Below are positions 11,379 to 21,470 of a DNA stretch of 64,000 nucleotides, in pieces (position 1 is the first letter of the stretch; each line of letters opens with the position of its first letter). Source of the stretch: Gonocerus acuteangulatus (Eukaryota > Arthropoda > Insecta > Hemiptera > Coreidae); assembly GCA_946811695.1 (NCBI GenBank), contig OX328128.1, positions 71,912,108 through 71,976,107 of the forward strand, read 5' to 3'. A program made the translations under genes and the position numbers. The notes under the pieces were generated by a model. The model did not search any database and was not told where the DNA came from. It was given only the letters and a program-made list of their open reading frames with translations.

Positions 11379-13579
11379 GACGCCAACAGTTTTATTTTTT
11401 CCCCATCTTTTACTACCACTCCTCCATCTAAACAGTCTTCTACATCGTTTAAATATAGGGAAAATAATAAAGGGCTGAGCAGATTTCCCTGCTTCACACC
11501 CATGCTAGTTTCGAAGGAACTCGATAGGGAATTCTTGAAACAAATTTGTGAATGAGTGTCAGTGAGTAAATTTTGAATAACCTTAATAATTTTAGAAGAA
11601 ATCCCCAAACTGTACAATTTACAAATTAAGGCTCTTCTGTCTATCCTGTCGAATGCTGCTTTTAAATCAACAAAAAATCCATATAATTTATTGCCTTTTG
11701 TGCTGAGATGAAGTTTAACAATGCTAAAAAGTGTAAAGATGTTATCGATTGTAGAGTAAGAAGAGCGGAACCCCGCTTGGAATTCTTTAAGTATTTTATT
11801 ATCAATTGTCCACTGAGTTAGTCGATGGAGTATCAGACCTGAGAAGATTTTACAAATTGTATTTTCGCAGGATATAGCTCTATAATTTGCAGGAATTGTA
11901 GAGTCACCTTTTTTAAATAATGGAAAGATAACAGCTTCCTTAAATGATTTTGGAAACTCCCCTGTACAAAATAAATTATTATATACCACAAGTAGACAAT
12001 CAAGAAATCTAGGAGGGGCAAATTTATAAAATTCGTATGGTATTCCATCATTACCAGGAGTTTTACCACATTTTGACTTAGAGATGACTGCCTGAAGCTC
12101 TGATAAAGTAAAATCTTGATCCAAATATTGAACATAGATTTGTGGTTCGACAAACTGAAGGGGATTGCTAAGCTTTGGAGGATTATAGAGTTCTTTAAAG
12201 TGATTAACCCATTCGATCCCGGAGATGTTATTTCTTATATTCAATGCCTTCGTCTTAAATACCTTTACGAATCTCCAAAAATCACTGGCATCTCTAACAA
12301 GCTGAAGCTTTTCAGTTATGTTTTTGTAATAATCTATTTTCATTATTGAGCAATAATTTTTATATTCCTTTCTTGCTTCTACATATTTTACTCTATCGAT
12401 ATCCGAGTTGGATCGCCTATAGTTAGAAAGTAAATTAAATAAGAGTTTACGCCTTTTATTGCACTGATTATTAAACCAAATCTGATTGTAATTTTTAGTT
12501 CTAAAAGTGTTTTGAGGTTTCACCGAAGAGTTAATTATTATTCTAACCAAAAGCTCTATGGATAATGCATCTTCATGGATTGGTTTTTCATTGAGAAATT
12601 TTTCCACTTCCAGCTGATATTGTTTTTCCTTTTGTCTCTTCCAATTTAACCTTTTGAAAGTATTTTTACCATTACACGAATTCCTTACTTCTGCGGAGCT
12701 TCTAAAGAAACATAATAAAGGCTGATGATCTGAGAAAGTTTGATTATCTACTTTAAAATCAGTTACAATTGGCAAAGATTCCCGTGATATGCATCCGAAA
12801 TCTATGACAGAGGAACCCTGTTCTCCTATAAATGTAATTGCTCCCTCTCTATCACCTTTACATCTCCCGTTAAGAATAACTAAGTCATGATCATCCAGAA
12901 ACTCTAGAAGCTCTTTACCGCGTAAGTTCAATACTTTGTCCGCCGAATTTCTTTTCAAATTAGTTATCATTGAATTCGGGATAAACAAGTCTGATACTAT
13001 TTTCTGCTCCTCTCCAATCCTACAGTTGAAATCCCCGATCAAAAGATAGTGGAACTCTCTATCCTCATCCATCATATCACACAAACTGTTAAAATCTCTC
13101 TCCCAGTGATTACAGTTTAAATAAATAGCCACTATTCGTATTATTTTACTGGCTACCATAAATTGTATGACGATTTGTCTTGACCGATTCTGAAATTTGA
13201 CAATATTTTTTTGAACTAGCCTAGTTTTTATACCAAAAAGACATCCTCCACTAGCCCTTCCGAATTTAGCAGCTTTCACCGCTGGAATCCATTTTAATAC
13301 GTAATTACTAAATCTTACGGCATATTGTTCAAAATCATTCACAACGTGGGTTTCGATTAATAAGAAGATATCATGGCTTGTTACATAATCAAGAAAATTA
13401 GTATCCTGAAGCTTATTTTTGAGACCGGATATATTATAAGCAAGTATCGATAGATCATTATCTTTGATACCGTATTCATAGTTTATCTTGTTTACATAAA
13501 TCGATCTAGCCGTTGCACTTTCATTTTTACTGAAGTATTTTTGTGATCCATGTTTGCTAATTATTTTCCTTTCATCTAG
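11366..13579 (-). CDS. LINE ORF2, endonuclease and reverse transcriptase (5' part)
   Basis: The frame is open immediately after the ORF1 TGA and has no ATG before the endonuclease domain; the first codons are Leu-Asp-Glu-Arg-Lys. APE-type endonuclease signatures are intact: LSILAYNISGLKNKL, LLIETHV, LLIGDFNCRIGE and FSDHQPLL. Reverse transcriptase follows: KTPGNDGIPYEFYK, FPLFKKGDS, the motif A Asp in FVDLKAAFD, and motif B in GVKQGNLLSPLLF. The frame is lost next to the catalytic motif C at about 11379-11380, where one base is missing, and stops at 11366. Known role: the endonuclease nicks target DNA and the reverse transcriptase primes cDNA synthesis there. As it stands this copy cannot make a complete enzyme. 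Confidence 0.9.
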   Translation of the reverse strand, partial: LDERKIISKHGSQKYFSKNESATARSIYVNKINYEYGIKDNDLSILAYNISGLKNKLQDTNFLDYVTSHDIFLLIETHVVNDFEQYAVRFSNYVLKWIPAVKAAKFGRASGGCLFGIKTRLVQKNIVKFQNRSRQIVIQFMVASKIIRIVAIYLNCNHWERDFNSLCDMMDEDREFHYLLIGDFNCRIGEEQKIVSDLFIPNSMITNLKRNSADKVLNLRGKELLEFLDDHDLVILNGRCKGDREGAITFIGEQGSSVIDFGCISRESLPIVTDFKVDNQTFSDHQPLLCFFRSSAEVRNSCNGKNTFKRLNWKRQKEKQYQLEVEKFLNEKPIHEDALSIELLVRIIINSSVKPQNTFRTKNYNQIWFNNQCNKRRKLLFNLLSNYRRSNSDIDRVKYVEARKEYKNYCSIMKIDYYKNITEKLQLVRDASDFWRFVKVFKTKALNIRNNISGIEWVNHFKELYNPPKLSNPLQFVEPQIYVQYLDQDFTLSELQAVISKSKCGKTPGNDGIPYEFYKFAPPRFLDCLLVVYNNLFCTGEFPKSFKEAVIFPLFKKGDSTIPANYRAISCENTICKIFSGLILHRLTQWTIDNKILKEFQAGFRSSYSTIDNIFTLFSIVKLHLSTKGNKLYGFFVDLKAAFDRIDRRALICKLYSLGISSKIIKVIQNLLTDTHSQICFKNSLSSSFETSMGVKQGNLLSPLLFSLYLNDVEDCLDGGVVVKDGEKIKLLASPTI

Positions 13580-14404
13580 TCAGGAAGAGTCCTTGACCTT
13601 TTTTCTTTTTCTCCTGTTAATCCTTGGATACTTCATGCTTTTATTTTCCGATTTTGATTGTTCGCTATCTGTGGACTTAAATTCCGAAGAATCTGTTTCA
13701 AACACTTTCTCTTTTAAGCAGTCTAAATCCCCCGTATTACGAACAACCATAGCCCTAGTGTTATCTTTCTCCCTAAAATATACCTTACCCGCCCGGAACC
13801 ACACGTATTTAACGATTCCTTTTTGAAGTAAACTTTTAGCCTCAGAAAATAACTGAAAATTGTATTTCGACATTGGTTCGTTAATAAATACTCCGTTCGT
13901 TTTATCTGACGGCGTTTGGCTGTATTTTATTGAATCCCAAGTGAGTTCACGATTTTTGCTTTTGACTTTGGACATAAAAAAATCCTTATCCTTTTGAACC
14001 AAAAAATAGGCTGAAATAGTGTTTGAGTATGTTTTGTCTTTTTTAGTGTATCTGTAGTAATTCTCAAATAAATCCGACTTGAAAGGAACTTCGAGAAAAT
14101 CACAGATGTTTCGCAAAATATTAGAAATATCTTCATTTTCACGATACGGTAGATTGCCAATGTTTATTGCTTTTCTTAGTTTGTCCTGCTGTGTTATTGC
14201 AATCGCATTTTCTAAGTCATTAAGTCTAGCTTTTAAACGAACATTTTCATTTTTCAAAACTTTAATCTCTTCCTTATTACTTCTAGCTAATTCTGTTGTT
14301 CCTTTCAGTTCCTCTAAATAATTAATAATTATTGTTTGGTTATTTGCGACATTCTCTTTTAAATCTGAAAAGCACTTTAACAGTTCGTCAATTTTTTTCT
14401 CCAT
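13580..14404 (-). CDS. LINE ORF1 protein with coiled coil and FP25-like C-terminal domain
   Basis: The ATG at 14404 (MEKKIDELLKCF) is preferred; the open frame continues ten codons upstream only through non-ATG codons. The product is 274 residues. An N-terminal Leu/Ile heptad-type coiled coil covers about residues 1-85. A fold resembling an RNA-recognition domain follows (INIGNLPYRENEDI). The C-terminal part VFINEPMSKYNFQLFSEAK and VKYVWFRAGKVYFRE matches the FP25K-like domain common in arthropod LINE ORF1 proteins. The tail is basic (RRKRKKVKDSS). Known role: such ORF1 proteins trimerise through the coiled coil and bind the element's RNA. The ORF ends at a TGA (13582-13580) followed directly by CTAG, and ORF2 continues in the same frame. 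Confidence 0.85.
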   Translation of the reverse strand: MEKKIDELLKCFSDLKENVANNQTIIINYLEELKGTTELARSNKEEIKVLKNENVRLKARLNDLENAIAITQQDKLRKAINIGNLPYRENEDISNILRNICDFLEVPFKSDLFENYYRYTKKDKTYSNTISAYFLVQKDKDFFMSKVKSKNRELTWDSIKYSQTPSDKTNGVFINEPMSKYNFQLFSEAKSLLQKGIVKYVWFRAGKVYFREKDNTRAMVVRNTGDLDCLKEKVFETDSSEFKSTDSEQSKSENKSMKYPRINRRKRKKVKDSS

Positions 14405-14622
14405 TTTATTAATAGATGTTCGATAATATATCAATATAAAACAAAAAACGCTTAATAAGATATAAGATATTTCAATTTTAAACCCCCTTAAACCTATTTT
14501 AAATACCTGACATCAGTAGATTTCATCAATTACACTATGTTTTCATAATACAATAAATATAAAGTACCTTCCTATATTAAGAAATACATTTTTGAAATTC
14601 ATGCATATCATACAACATAACA

Positions 14623-14626
<4 letters not shown>

Positions 14627-14653
<27 letters not shown>

Positions 14654-14655
14654 GC

Positions 14656-14722
<67 letters not shown>
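14627..14722. repeat. (TA)n tract
   Basis: Interrupted by two ATGCATAT/ATGTATAT variants. Followed by the GGGGGTCATTTTCGGTGTCT module. Confidence 0.97.
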
Positions 14723-14725
<3 letters not shown>

Positions 14726-14926
14726 AACGGGGGTCATTTTCGGTGTCTGCTAGGTAGGATCGATATAGATTTGAAGAAATTTTTCAAAAATTCCGTCATG
14801 AGTCCAACCTCAATAGCTACTTTCCTTCGGAGGAAAGAGCTAACAAGCATCTTCTAATCCTACAAGGTTACTCTTTATTGATCATTATGGTTTTAAAGTA
14901 AGAAATTTGTAAACATAGACATTCAC

Positions 14927-15995
14927 CCTGAAATTTTGCTATAATATACCTCTTGGGTAGACAAGAAGGTATATATGTGTTTCCTGGACATACCTTTTTT
15001 TTTTTTTTTTTTTTTTTTCCACACTGCAGTAACCCTGCGATGTGGGAATTTATTTTCTACATGTTCCATTTTAAAAATACTACATGTATGTTCTGTAACA
15101 TGAGAATATTAGTAATGAAAAACTTAATAATTTATAATTAAAGTAATTAAAGGTAAGACAATAAAATTAACAGAAATAAGACTAAAACTATAATAATATA
15201 ATAATACTAAGAACTAATAAAATGTATAAAATTGGACATACCTTGGTGCACCAGGTACTGCGCATAGGGGAAAAGGTGCAAAACAATATTGCCTAAAAGT
15301 AGAGTTTTATTCAGAAGCCAACTATTATTAATGAAATAAATGGCTAATTAAGGCAATTTTCAAATTTATAATAAATAAGACAGGCACTTTTAAGGGGGTT
15401 AAAATGATAATAATAAAAAAAAACTAAGTACCTAGTTTTTATTTTTAATAATTAATGAAGTGCTTTATTCACGCTGCGATTTAAACAGCGTCTTCAATAA
15501 ACATATTTGAAAATAATTGCAAAAGGGCAGACACTTTTGTGGGGTTTAATTATCAGAAAACATGAAAATAAATGTTGCTTATGATAGACTGGAATACACT
15601 GCGCGTAACCGTAAGAGTGTATGACACGACTGCGCAATGTTGGTTGTTTTCTGTGCTCTCATTGGTTCTTGCTCACGTGATCTTGTACAGCTGTTCCGGT
15701 TTTAATGGCAGCGAAAATAAAACTCTCATTTTATATTAGAATAAAAACAATTAATTTTTTTTTTTTTTTTACCTGTTATACCCCTTAAAACTGTCTGCCT
15801 TTTTTATTATTCATTGTAAAATTGTCTTAATTTTACATTAAAGATAGTTGCCTTCTAAATAAAACTCTATTTTCGGGAAATATTGTTTTGCACCTTTCCC
15901 CTAAGCGCAGTACCTGGTGCACCAAGGTATGTCCAGGAAACACATATATACCTTCTTATCTACCTAAGAGGTATATTATAGCAAAATTTCAGGAT
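14927..15995. mobile_element. Outer inverted repeat carrying a nested element
   Basis: CCTGAAATTTTGCTATAATA, then TACCTCTTGGGTAGACAAG at 14930-14970 is repeated in reverse at 15945-15993. It encloses a T-run and a second inverted-repeat element (15236-15926). A further partial copy occurs at 34500-34540. Confidence 0.7.
15236..15926. mobile_element. Inner inverted-repeat element
   Basis: Arms of ~180 bp start ACATACCTTGGTGCACCAGG, with TACTGCGCATAGGGGAAAAG, and return in reverse at 15925. An inner block, GACAGGCACTTTTAAGGGGG, also pairs with its reverse near 15790. A related end occurs at 36365-36400. Confidence 0.78.
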
Positions 15996-16037
15996 GCATA
16001 AAACACTTCATGAAAAGTGCGTTGCTGGCTCTCGGAC

Positions 16038-16082
16038 TATACGATTTAAAATAGAACGACAGGACTTTTTGCGTTACCTGGT
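16038..16082. mobile_element. Solo mariner terminal repeat
   Basis: ACGACAGGACTTTTTGCG followed by TTACCTGG is the inverted copy of the mariner end at 7918. Only the end and a few dozen internal bases remain. Confidence 0.6.
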
Positions 16083-16877
16083 ACATATGTATAAAGACTG
16101 TTCTGCGGCTTACACGTTTTTTCGAACCTATTTGCGGTTGACCAAACTCGGATAAGGGCAAAAACGGGTTTCCTCACTATGGAGAGCAAGGTAACACGCT
16201 AAAAATGCAAGATATTTAACAAAAAAAAAAAGACATCAAATAGTACAAACGAACCAGTTATTATATATGCATAAGATTAGAAACCCAATCTGGAAATATG
16301 ACGTGCAGAATATAAACACGTAATGTTAAATATAATCACGCAACGAGTATGGGGTCATTGCGTGCATTAATTCTCATTTCGAATGCAATTGTAAAAAAGT
16401 CCTACCCGCAGGAACTGCGTCATCTGCGACTCTAAGTTTCCAAACCGAAAATTAGTTTGAAAACTATTTGTATCAACTTTTCTTAAAAAAAGAGTAACTG
16501 CAAGCATATTAACGCGGCAAAAAACAAAAACAGCATATTAACACTAGATTTACCAGAGCAGTCATTTTGACTGGTCGTGCAATTTCAATTCAAAATTCCT
16601 ACTACATATAACATTTGCTTTCCTAAATGATGTTATGACTTTTGTACCTACAAGTAGAGAATACATTTAATGAACTTAATGTTACTTTATATATATTAGT
16701 AACAAATATATTTTTTGTTATTGTCATTTATACCAGTACCAGGTCTGGTATATCTAGTGTTAAGAAAAAAAATTTAGAAACTATCTACTTGTTACCAAAC
16801 TCGACTTATTATTTGAGACAAAGTATTTTTGTACCTAATTTAGTCAAAATCGGATCATTTTGAGTATAGCAGCCTGA

Positions 16878-16939
16878 AATTACACACACACATGTATATG
16901 CATATAATATATATATGCATATACATGTGTGTGTGTAAT

Positions 16940-16940
<1 letters not shown>
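16878..16940. repeat. Perfect ~62-bp palindrome next to (TA)n
   Basis: ATTACACACACACATGTATA and TGCATATA pair with the exact complement to 16940. Potential cruciform. Confidence 0.85.
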
Positions 16941-16943
<3 letters not shown>

Positions 16944-16997
<54 letters not shown>

Positions 16998-16998
16998 T
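16944..16998. repeat. (TA)n tract
   Basis: Directly beside the 62-bp palindrome. Confidence 0.95.
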
Positions 16999-17282
16999 TA
17001 ATATATTAAAGCCAAAATATTTTGTCTAACGAATAATTATTGTAGTGCTGTAAATGGCGCAAGGTTGTTAAAATTAATAAGTAATGAAAACTTGCCTTGT
17101 TTTACTGAAATCTTCATTTTACTACTTAATGGAATTTAAGAAATAATAATAAAAAAAAACAATTTAAATTTGAAAACAGATACAAAAAAAAAACAGTTGA
17201 AAGCAATGAAATCAACACTTTCTAATTTTCTCAGCGATTTCTCCGGATGCAATATCCAAAATTGCATCAGAACCATTTTTGT

Positions 17283-17588
17283 AGGAATGTTTTCCACATA
17301 AAAAAGAAAAAAGAAGCAGTCCCTTAACAGGCCACAAGGGCCCAGAGGGGCAGACACTGTAGATGTACCTGATTCTTGACTATACGGCACACTAGAGATT
17401 GAGTGGCCAGTACTATGGTCCGGCCGCCTGATTTTTCCCTTTGCACGTACCTATTAATTAATTAAAGGCTTGGTGAGCATAGGGCCTAGGGAAGATCAGG
17501 GACCCCAAATCCAACCCCCGAACGACGATACTAAAAGATAAAATCATTAGTCGAGTCCTCTACCACTGAGCTAACCTCGCCCCCTAAC
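17283..17588 (-). mobile_element. tRNA-derived SINE, copy 2
   Basis: Reverse-strand copy of the SINE at 58755. The A box is the complement of 17562-17578 (TTAGCTCAGTGGTAGAGG). The body matches (GGGAAAAATCAGGCGGCC, GTGCCGTATAGTCA) and the 3' end has a pyrimidine-rich tail. Confidence 0.8.
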
Positions 17589-17942
17589 GTTTTACACATA
17601 TTGAAGATAATTACAAAAATCCCCTAACTGCTCATACCAATTATTAGAGTATTTAATAATACTAATACTTCCTTACTCTAAAAGTAACCAAAATTTAGGT
17701 ATCTTAATTTATATTAATGTAAAACGTCCGGACAAACTTTCGAGCGAAACTGTAATGTTTTGAGAAACTAAACGGATAATTTCTTAGCAAAACTTATTGT
17801 TTCCATTCTTCTCTGAAACGGATACAGATATCAACCTAAAACTATTTCTAATTATTCATTAAATGACCCTTAGCTCAAATATATTTAACTGGCGAATAAG
17901 GCGGAAGGTCAATAAAATATCGTCACACACTTTTACACTTTT

Positions 17943-18006
17943 ATTTATCTTCCCTACATGTTTCGCACCCTTTTTGGTGCCTCTTCAGGGGAACACACTT
18001 AAACAT
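17943..18006 (-). ncRNA. Hammerhead-ribozyme-like motif, minus strand of the same palindrome
   Basis: The left arm of the inverted repeat carries the same motif on the other strand, with the same core, stems and extra G. Either transcript direction would therefore contain one sense hammerhead and one antisense copy. Confidence 0.45.
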
Positions 18007-18094
18007 TAAATTCAGCCTCAACCTGAGGAATGGAACCTTCCACTAGCAGGGCCTCGTCTAGACTGGTCATTCCTCAGGTTGAGGCTGAATTTAA

Positions 18095-18158
18095 TGTTTA
18101 AGTGTGCTCCCCTGAAGAGGCACCAAAAAGGGTGCGAAACATGTAGGGAAGATAAATA
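18095..18158 (+). ncRNA. Hammerhead-ribozyme-like motif (type I), plus strand
   Basis: Core CTGAAGA (18112-18118) fits the hammerhead CUGANGA. Stem II is GCACC/GGTGC with loop AAAAAG, followed by GAAAC (18136-18140). A minimal stem III is AC-AT-GT, with the cleavage triplet GTA ending at 18145. Stem I pairs TCCC (18108-18111) with GGGA (18146-18149). After an internal loop, TTTA pairs with TAAA (18097 and 18153). One oddity: an extra G (18119) lies between the core and stem II, which could weaken activity. Known: small type I hammerheads with 2-bp stem III occur in Penelope-like elements and retrozymes. Confidence 0.5.
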
Positions 18159-19129
18159 AAAGTGTAAAAGTGTGTGACGATATTTTATTGACCTTCCGCC
18201 TTATTCGCCAGTTATATATAAAATTATTTCATTTGAACCCCAACGTTAAAAAATCTATACCAAATTAACTGGAAGACTATTTAACCATTAATAGAGGTTT
18301 TTGAGTGTAACCTCAAATCTTAACCATGAGAATGATTTTTTTATTAACTAAATCAAATGAATAATGTATTAAATAAACTCTTTAAAACTTTTTTATTTAA
18401 TTTCATTCTATGACAATTTTCATTAAATCCAACTGTTTTCGAGATATTTCGAAAATCATTTTCACACCTCTAAATTTTTTCTTTCTGAGACTATAAAGGC
18501 ATGCGTGACCCCCAAAACTGAATGAACTCCAAGAGGAAAAGAGCAGGCTCCTATTGATCGGTGCTATGAATGCACTCTCCCCACTCCTCCCTCCCTCCCA
18601 TCCCCACCCCACGACCCTTCGATCTTGCCACCTGTGGTGCTCCAACATGGCCGGTCCGGCAGTAGATGGGAGGGGAGATGTTAACCCCGATTCCCCAGCT
18701 TCCTCCTTGAGCGGATTCCGGGATCATTGATCTCGCAGGCATTGGTCACCCGGGGATAACCCGCTGACGTTTTACTCCCGCAGGAAACGTTCTGAAGTTT
18801 GCACTAAATTCGAGTAGTTGATTTCATTTGTTTTGTTAATGTGAAAAAATAATTTGCCCATTGGAAATTTTGGACAATTTCCTTCAGAAAAATCTTTTTT
18901 TCCATGAAGCACATGTGGTGAAGAAACTCCTGCAAAAATTCACAGAAAGATCTGAGCCAGGAACGATTCCAGGACGGAGGAACGAATAAACGAGCCTGGA
19001 GGTTTGTAGGTGATCCCCAAAATTTTTTAACTTTTTCTCCCAGTTTGCCACTAGATTTCCCCCATGACGCACATGCGGCGTCATGACACCACTGCGAGTG
19101 GTTCATGATGACGCACATGCGGCGTCTTA

Positions 19130-19997
19130 CCGCAGTCAAGGTGTTAAAGCTAAGCTGTGTTTTTCTATCCCCTACCTAGCCAAGAGGCTTCATAGGAGCC
19201 CTAGTTGCCGCAGTCAAGGTGTTAAAGCTAAGCTGTGTTTTTCTATCCCCTACCTAGCCAAGAGGCTTCATAGGAGCCCTAGTTGCCGCAGTCAAGGTGT
19301 TAAAGCTAAGCTGTGTTTTTCTATCCCCTACCTAGCCAAGAGGCTTCATAGGAGCCCTAGTTTCCGCAGTCAAGGTGTTAAAGCTAAGCTGTGTTTCTCT
19401 ATCCCCTACCTAGCCAAGAGGCTTCATAGGAGCCCTTGTTGCCGCAGTCAAGGTGTTAAAGCTAAGCTGTGTTTTTCTATCCCCTACCTAGCCAAGAGGC
19501 TTCATAGGAGCCCTAGTTGCCGCAGTCAAGGTGTTAAAGCTAAGCTGTATTTTTCTATCCCCTACCTAGCCAAGAGGCTTCATAGGAGCCCTAGTTGCCG
19601 CAGTCAAGGTGTTAAAGCTAAGCTGTGTTTTTCTATCCCCTACCTAGCCAAGAGGCTTCATAGGAGCCCTAGTTGCCGCAGTCAAGGTGTTAAAGCTAAG
19701 CTGTGTTTTTCTATCCCCTACCTAGCCAAGAGGCTTCATAGGAGCCCTAGTTGCCGCAGTCAAGGTGTTAAAGCTAAGCTGTGTTTTTCTATCCCCTACC
19801 TAGCCAACAGGCTTCATAGGAGCCCTAGTTGCCGCAGTCAAGGTGTTAAAGCTAAGCTGTGTTTTTCTATCCCCTACCTACCCAAGAGGCTTCATAGGAG
19901 CCCTAGTTGCCGCAGTCAAGGTGTTAAAGCTAAGCTGTGTTTTTCTATCCCCTACCTACCCAAGAGGCTTCATAGGAGCCCTAGTTGCCGCAGTCAA
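19130..19997. repeat. 78-bp tandem satellite, 11 copies plus a partial
   Basis: Unit CCGCAGTCAAGGTGTTAAAG...GGAGCCCTAGTTG, exactly 78 bp, with very few differences between copies. As 78 is a multiple of three, one frame stays open throughout (26-residue unit RSQGVKAKLCFSIPYLAKR plus LHRSPSC). Confidence 0.97.
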
Positions 19998-20089
19998 ACT
20001 ATATATTGCACCTATGATTTTGAAACTTCTCTCTATGATTAAGGCAATATCCAAAGCCATCGAATAATATTAATTGACTTACCCTGTAC

Positions 20090-21055
20090 AACTGATGTCA
20101 CAAAAAGGATCGACCTTCACGTTCATTTGAGCAAACATTCACACCCAAGATTTGAAAATAGTACCTTTGTTCGAGACAATACTCTTATGTCTTAATACAA
20201 CTTGAGTGATACAGCTCAAAAAAAAAAAAAAAAAAAAAAGTCAACAGCTAAAGTTTCATTAATGCAACTTCTCATCCAAGATGACAAAGGACGTCCCAAA
20301 CTTAACTAACAACTGGAGAAACATCAGATCCGTGATTGGAAATTCGCCCTCTAGGCGTTGTCTTGATACAACCTTAATTCACTCAGACAGTGGATGTTCG
20401 GTAATATTATTGAGACCAGGAACCAACATATGACAGCAACTTCACGCCCATTAATTGTAATTAAACTGGCGTTGTCTTGAAACAACTTAAGAGACACTTA
20501 TCAATGTAAGTCCCATAAAATGATCAAAACTTGGAGACAAAACTAAAATCAAAAATCACATCAATGAAGCAAGGAGCTATCAGGATATAACTTAAGTGAG
20601 CATATGAGATGATCAGCGTCTGCCACCGTTTACTTACGACAAAAGCCATTTTTTTAATACAATTTGAGTGACACTCTACAATGGAAGTACCAAAAGACGA
20701 TGGAGAGCAATCACGTAAAAGCTACTTAATACTCAAGTATTGAAACTAGCTTCAATAAACTTAATATTACTTTTGTGGCACTCTACATTGGAAGTCTCAA
20801 CAAATGATGGAGACCGTCACGTAAAAGCAACTTAATATTCAAGTTTTGAAACTAGCATCAATGCACTTAATAAAAATTGTGTGGCACCTGGCAATAGAAG
20901 TCTCAACAGATAATGGAGAGCCGTCACGTAAAAGCAACTTAATACTCAAGTTTTGAATAAATTATCAATGCGCATGGAAATAGCCAAATTCACTTTCTTT
21001 AGGCAACTTAAGTGAAACTTGACTAAAGAAATCTCGACAGATGATGGAGACATGG
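20090..21055. repeat. Degenerate ~107-bp tandem repeat
   Basis: Recurring blocks: GATGGAGAC, CGTCACGTAAAAGCAACTTA, CAAGTTTTGAAACTAGC and GTGGCAC. The last three units (20690-21010) are clear; earlier ones are heavily decayed. It directly follows the 78-bp array. Confidence 0.65.
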
Positions 21056-21214
21056 CAGCTAACAAACCGAACATTTAGACCGCTACATTCAAGACACAGG
21101 CGTAGTGCGGGTCACACGGAACCCATTTGATTTCGATACACATGTCGGTTAGCTCTCTAGCTGGCTCGAAAATGGACGGATTTTAGTGATATTTGCTAAA
21201 ACAATGGTGTGTGA

Positions 21215-21373
21215 TTGCGCGTTACGATTTTTTTTCACGCGAATTTCGCTCCAAACACCATCTTCCGGTAGACAGATTCTGTTGTTAACGAACATGTACA
21301 TTCAAATTAGACGAAAGATTTTTGAAAATTTCATCAAAATCGGAGCATTTTTCAGACAGCTACGTCGCGAACA

Positions 21374-21430
<57 letters not shown>

Positions 21431-21470
21431 CAACCACCGTTATTTTTGTGATCTAAGTAGATTTTTCTGA
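21215..21470 (+). repeat. Composite (TA)n repeat, copy at 21.2 kb
   Basis: CACGCGAATTTCGCTCCAAA, then TTCATCAAAATCGGAGCATT, (TA)n at 21376-21428, then TTCAACCACCGTTATTTTTG. Confidence 0.75.

Larger units (their letters stand above)
9796..14480 (-). mobile_element. Nearly complete non-LTR retrotransposon (LINE), minus strand
   Basis: Order in sense direction: short 5' leader, ORF1 (14404-13580), ORF2 (13579-10242), and a 3' UTR of about 0.45 kb with an internal T-tract (complement of 10027-10050). It ends in AATAAAGACTATTTATC and a short TATC repeat that runs into (TA)n. There is an APE-type endonuclease and a reverse transcriptase, no RNase H domain, and a C-terminal zinc-knuckle-like motif. 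The clade could be CR1/Jockey-like; I cannot settle it by eye. The 5' boundary is uncertain, somewhere between 14405 and 14625. It is a fairly young copy: only one frameshift was found. Confidence 0.85.
17886..18214. mobile_element. Near-perfect palindromic element (MITE/foldback)
   Basis: Arms of about 145 bp, AACTGGCGAATAAGGCGG to its complement, with a ~40-base central loop (about 18030-18068). Arms differ at only a few positions, so it is young or gene-converted. Each arm holds a hammerhead-like motif. Confidence 0.85.

Noticed and set aside
11379..11405. Programmed ribosomal frameshift in LINE ORF2
   Set aside because: The shift falls within the catalytic motif and there is no proper slippery heptamer in frame; a single-base loss is simpler.
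19083..20042. 319-codon open frame across the 78-bp satellite
   Set aside because: It follows from an unbroken 78-bp tandem repeat (a multiple of three). No start context, no family and no splice context, so it is not listed as a gene.
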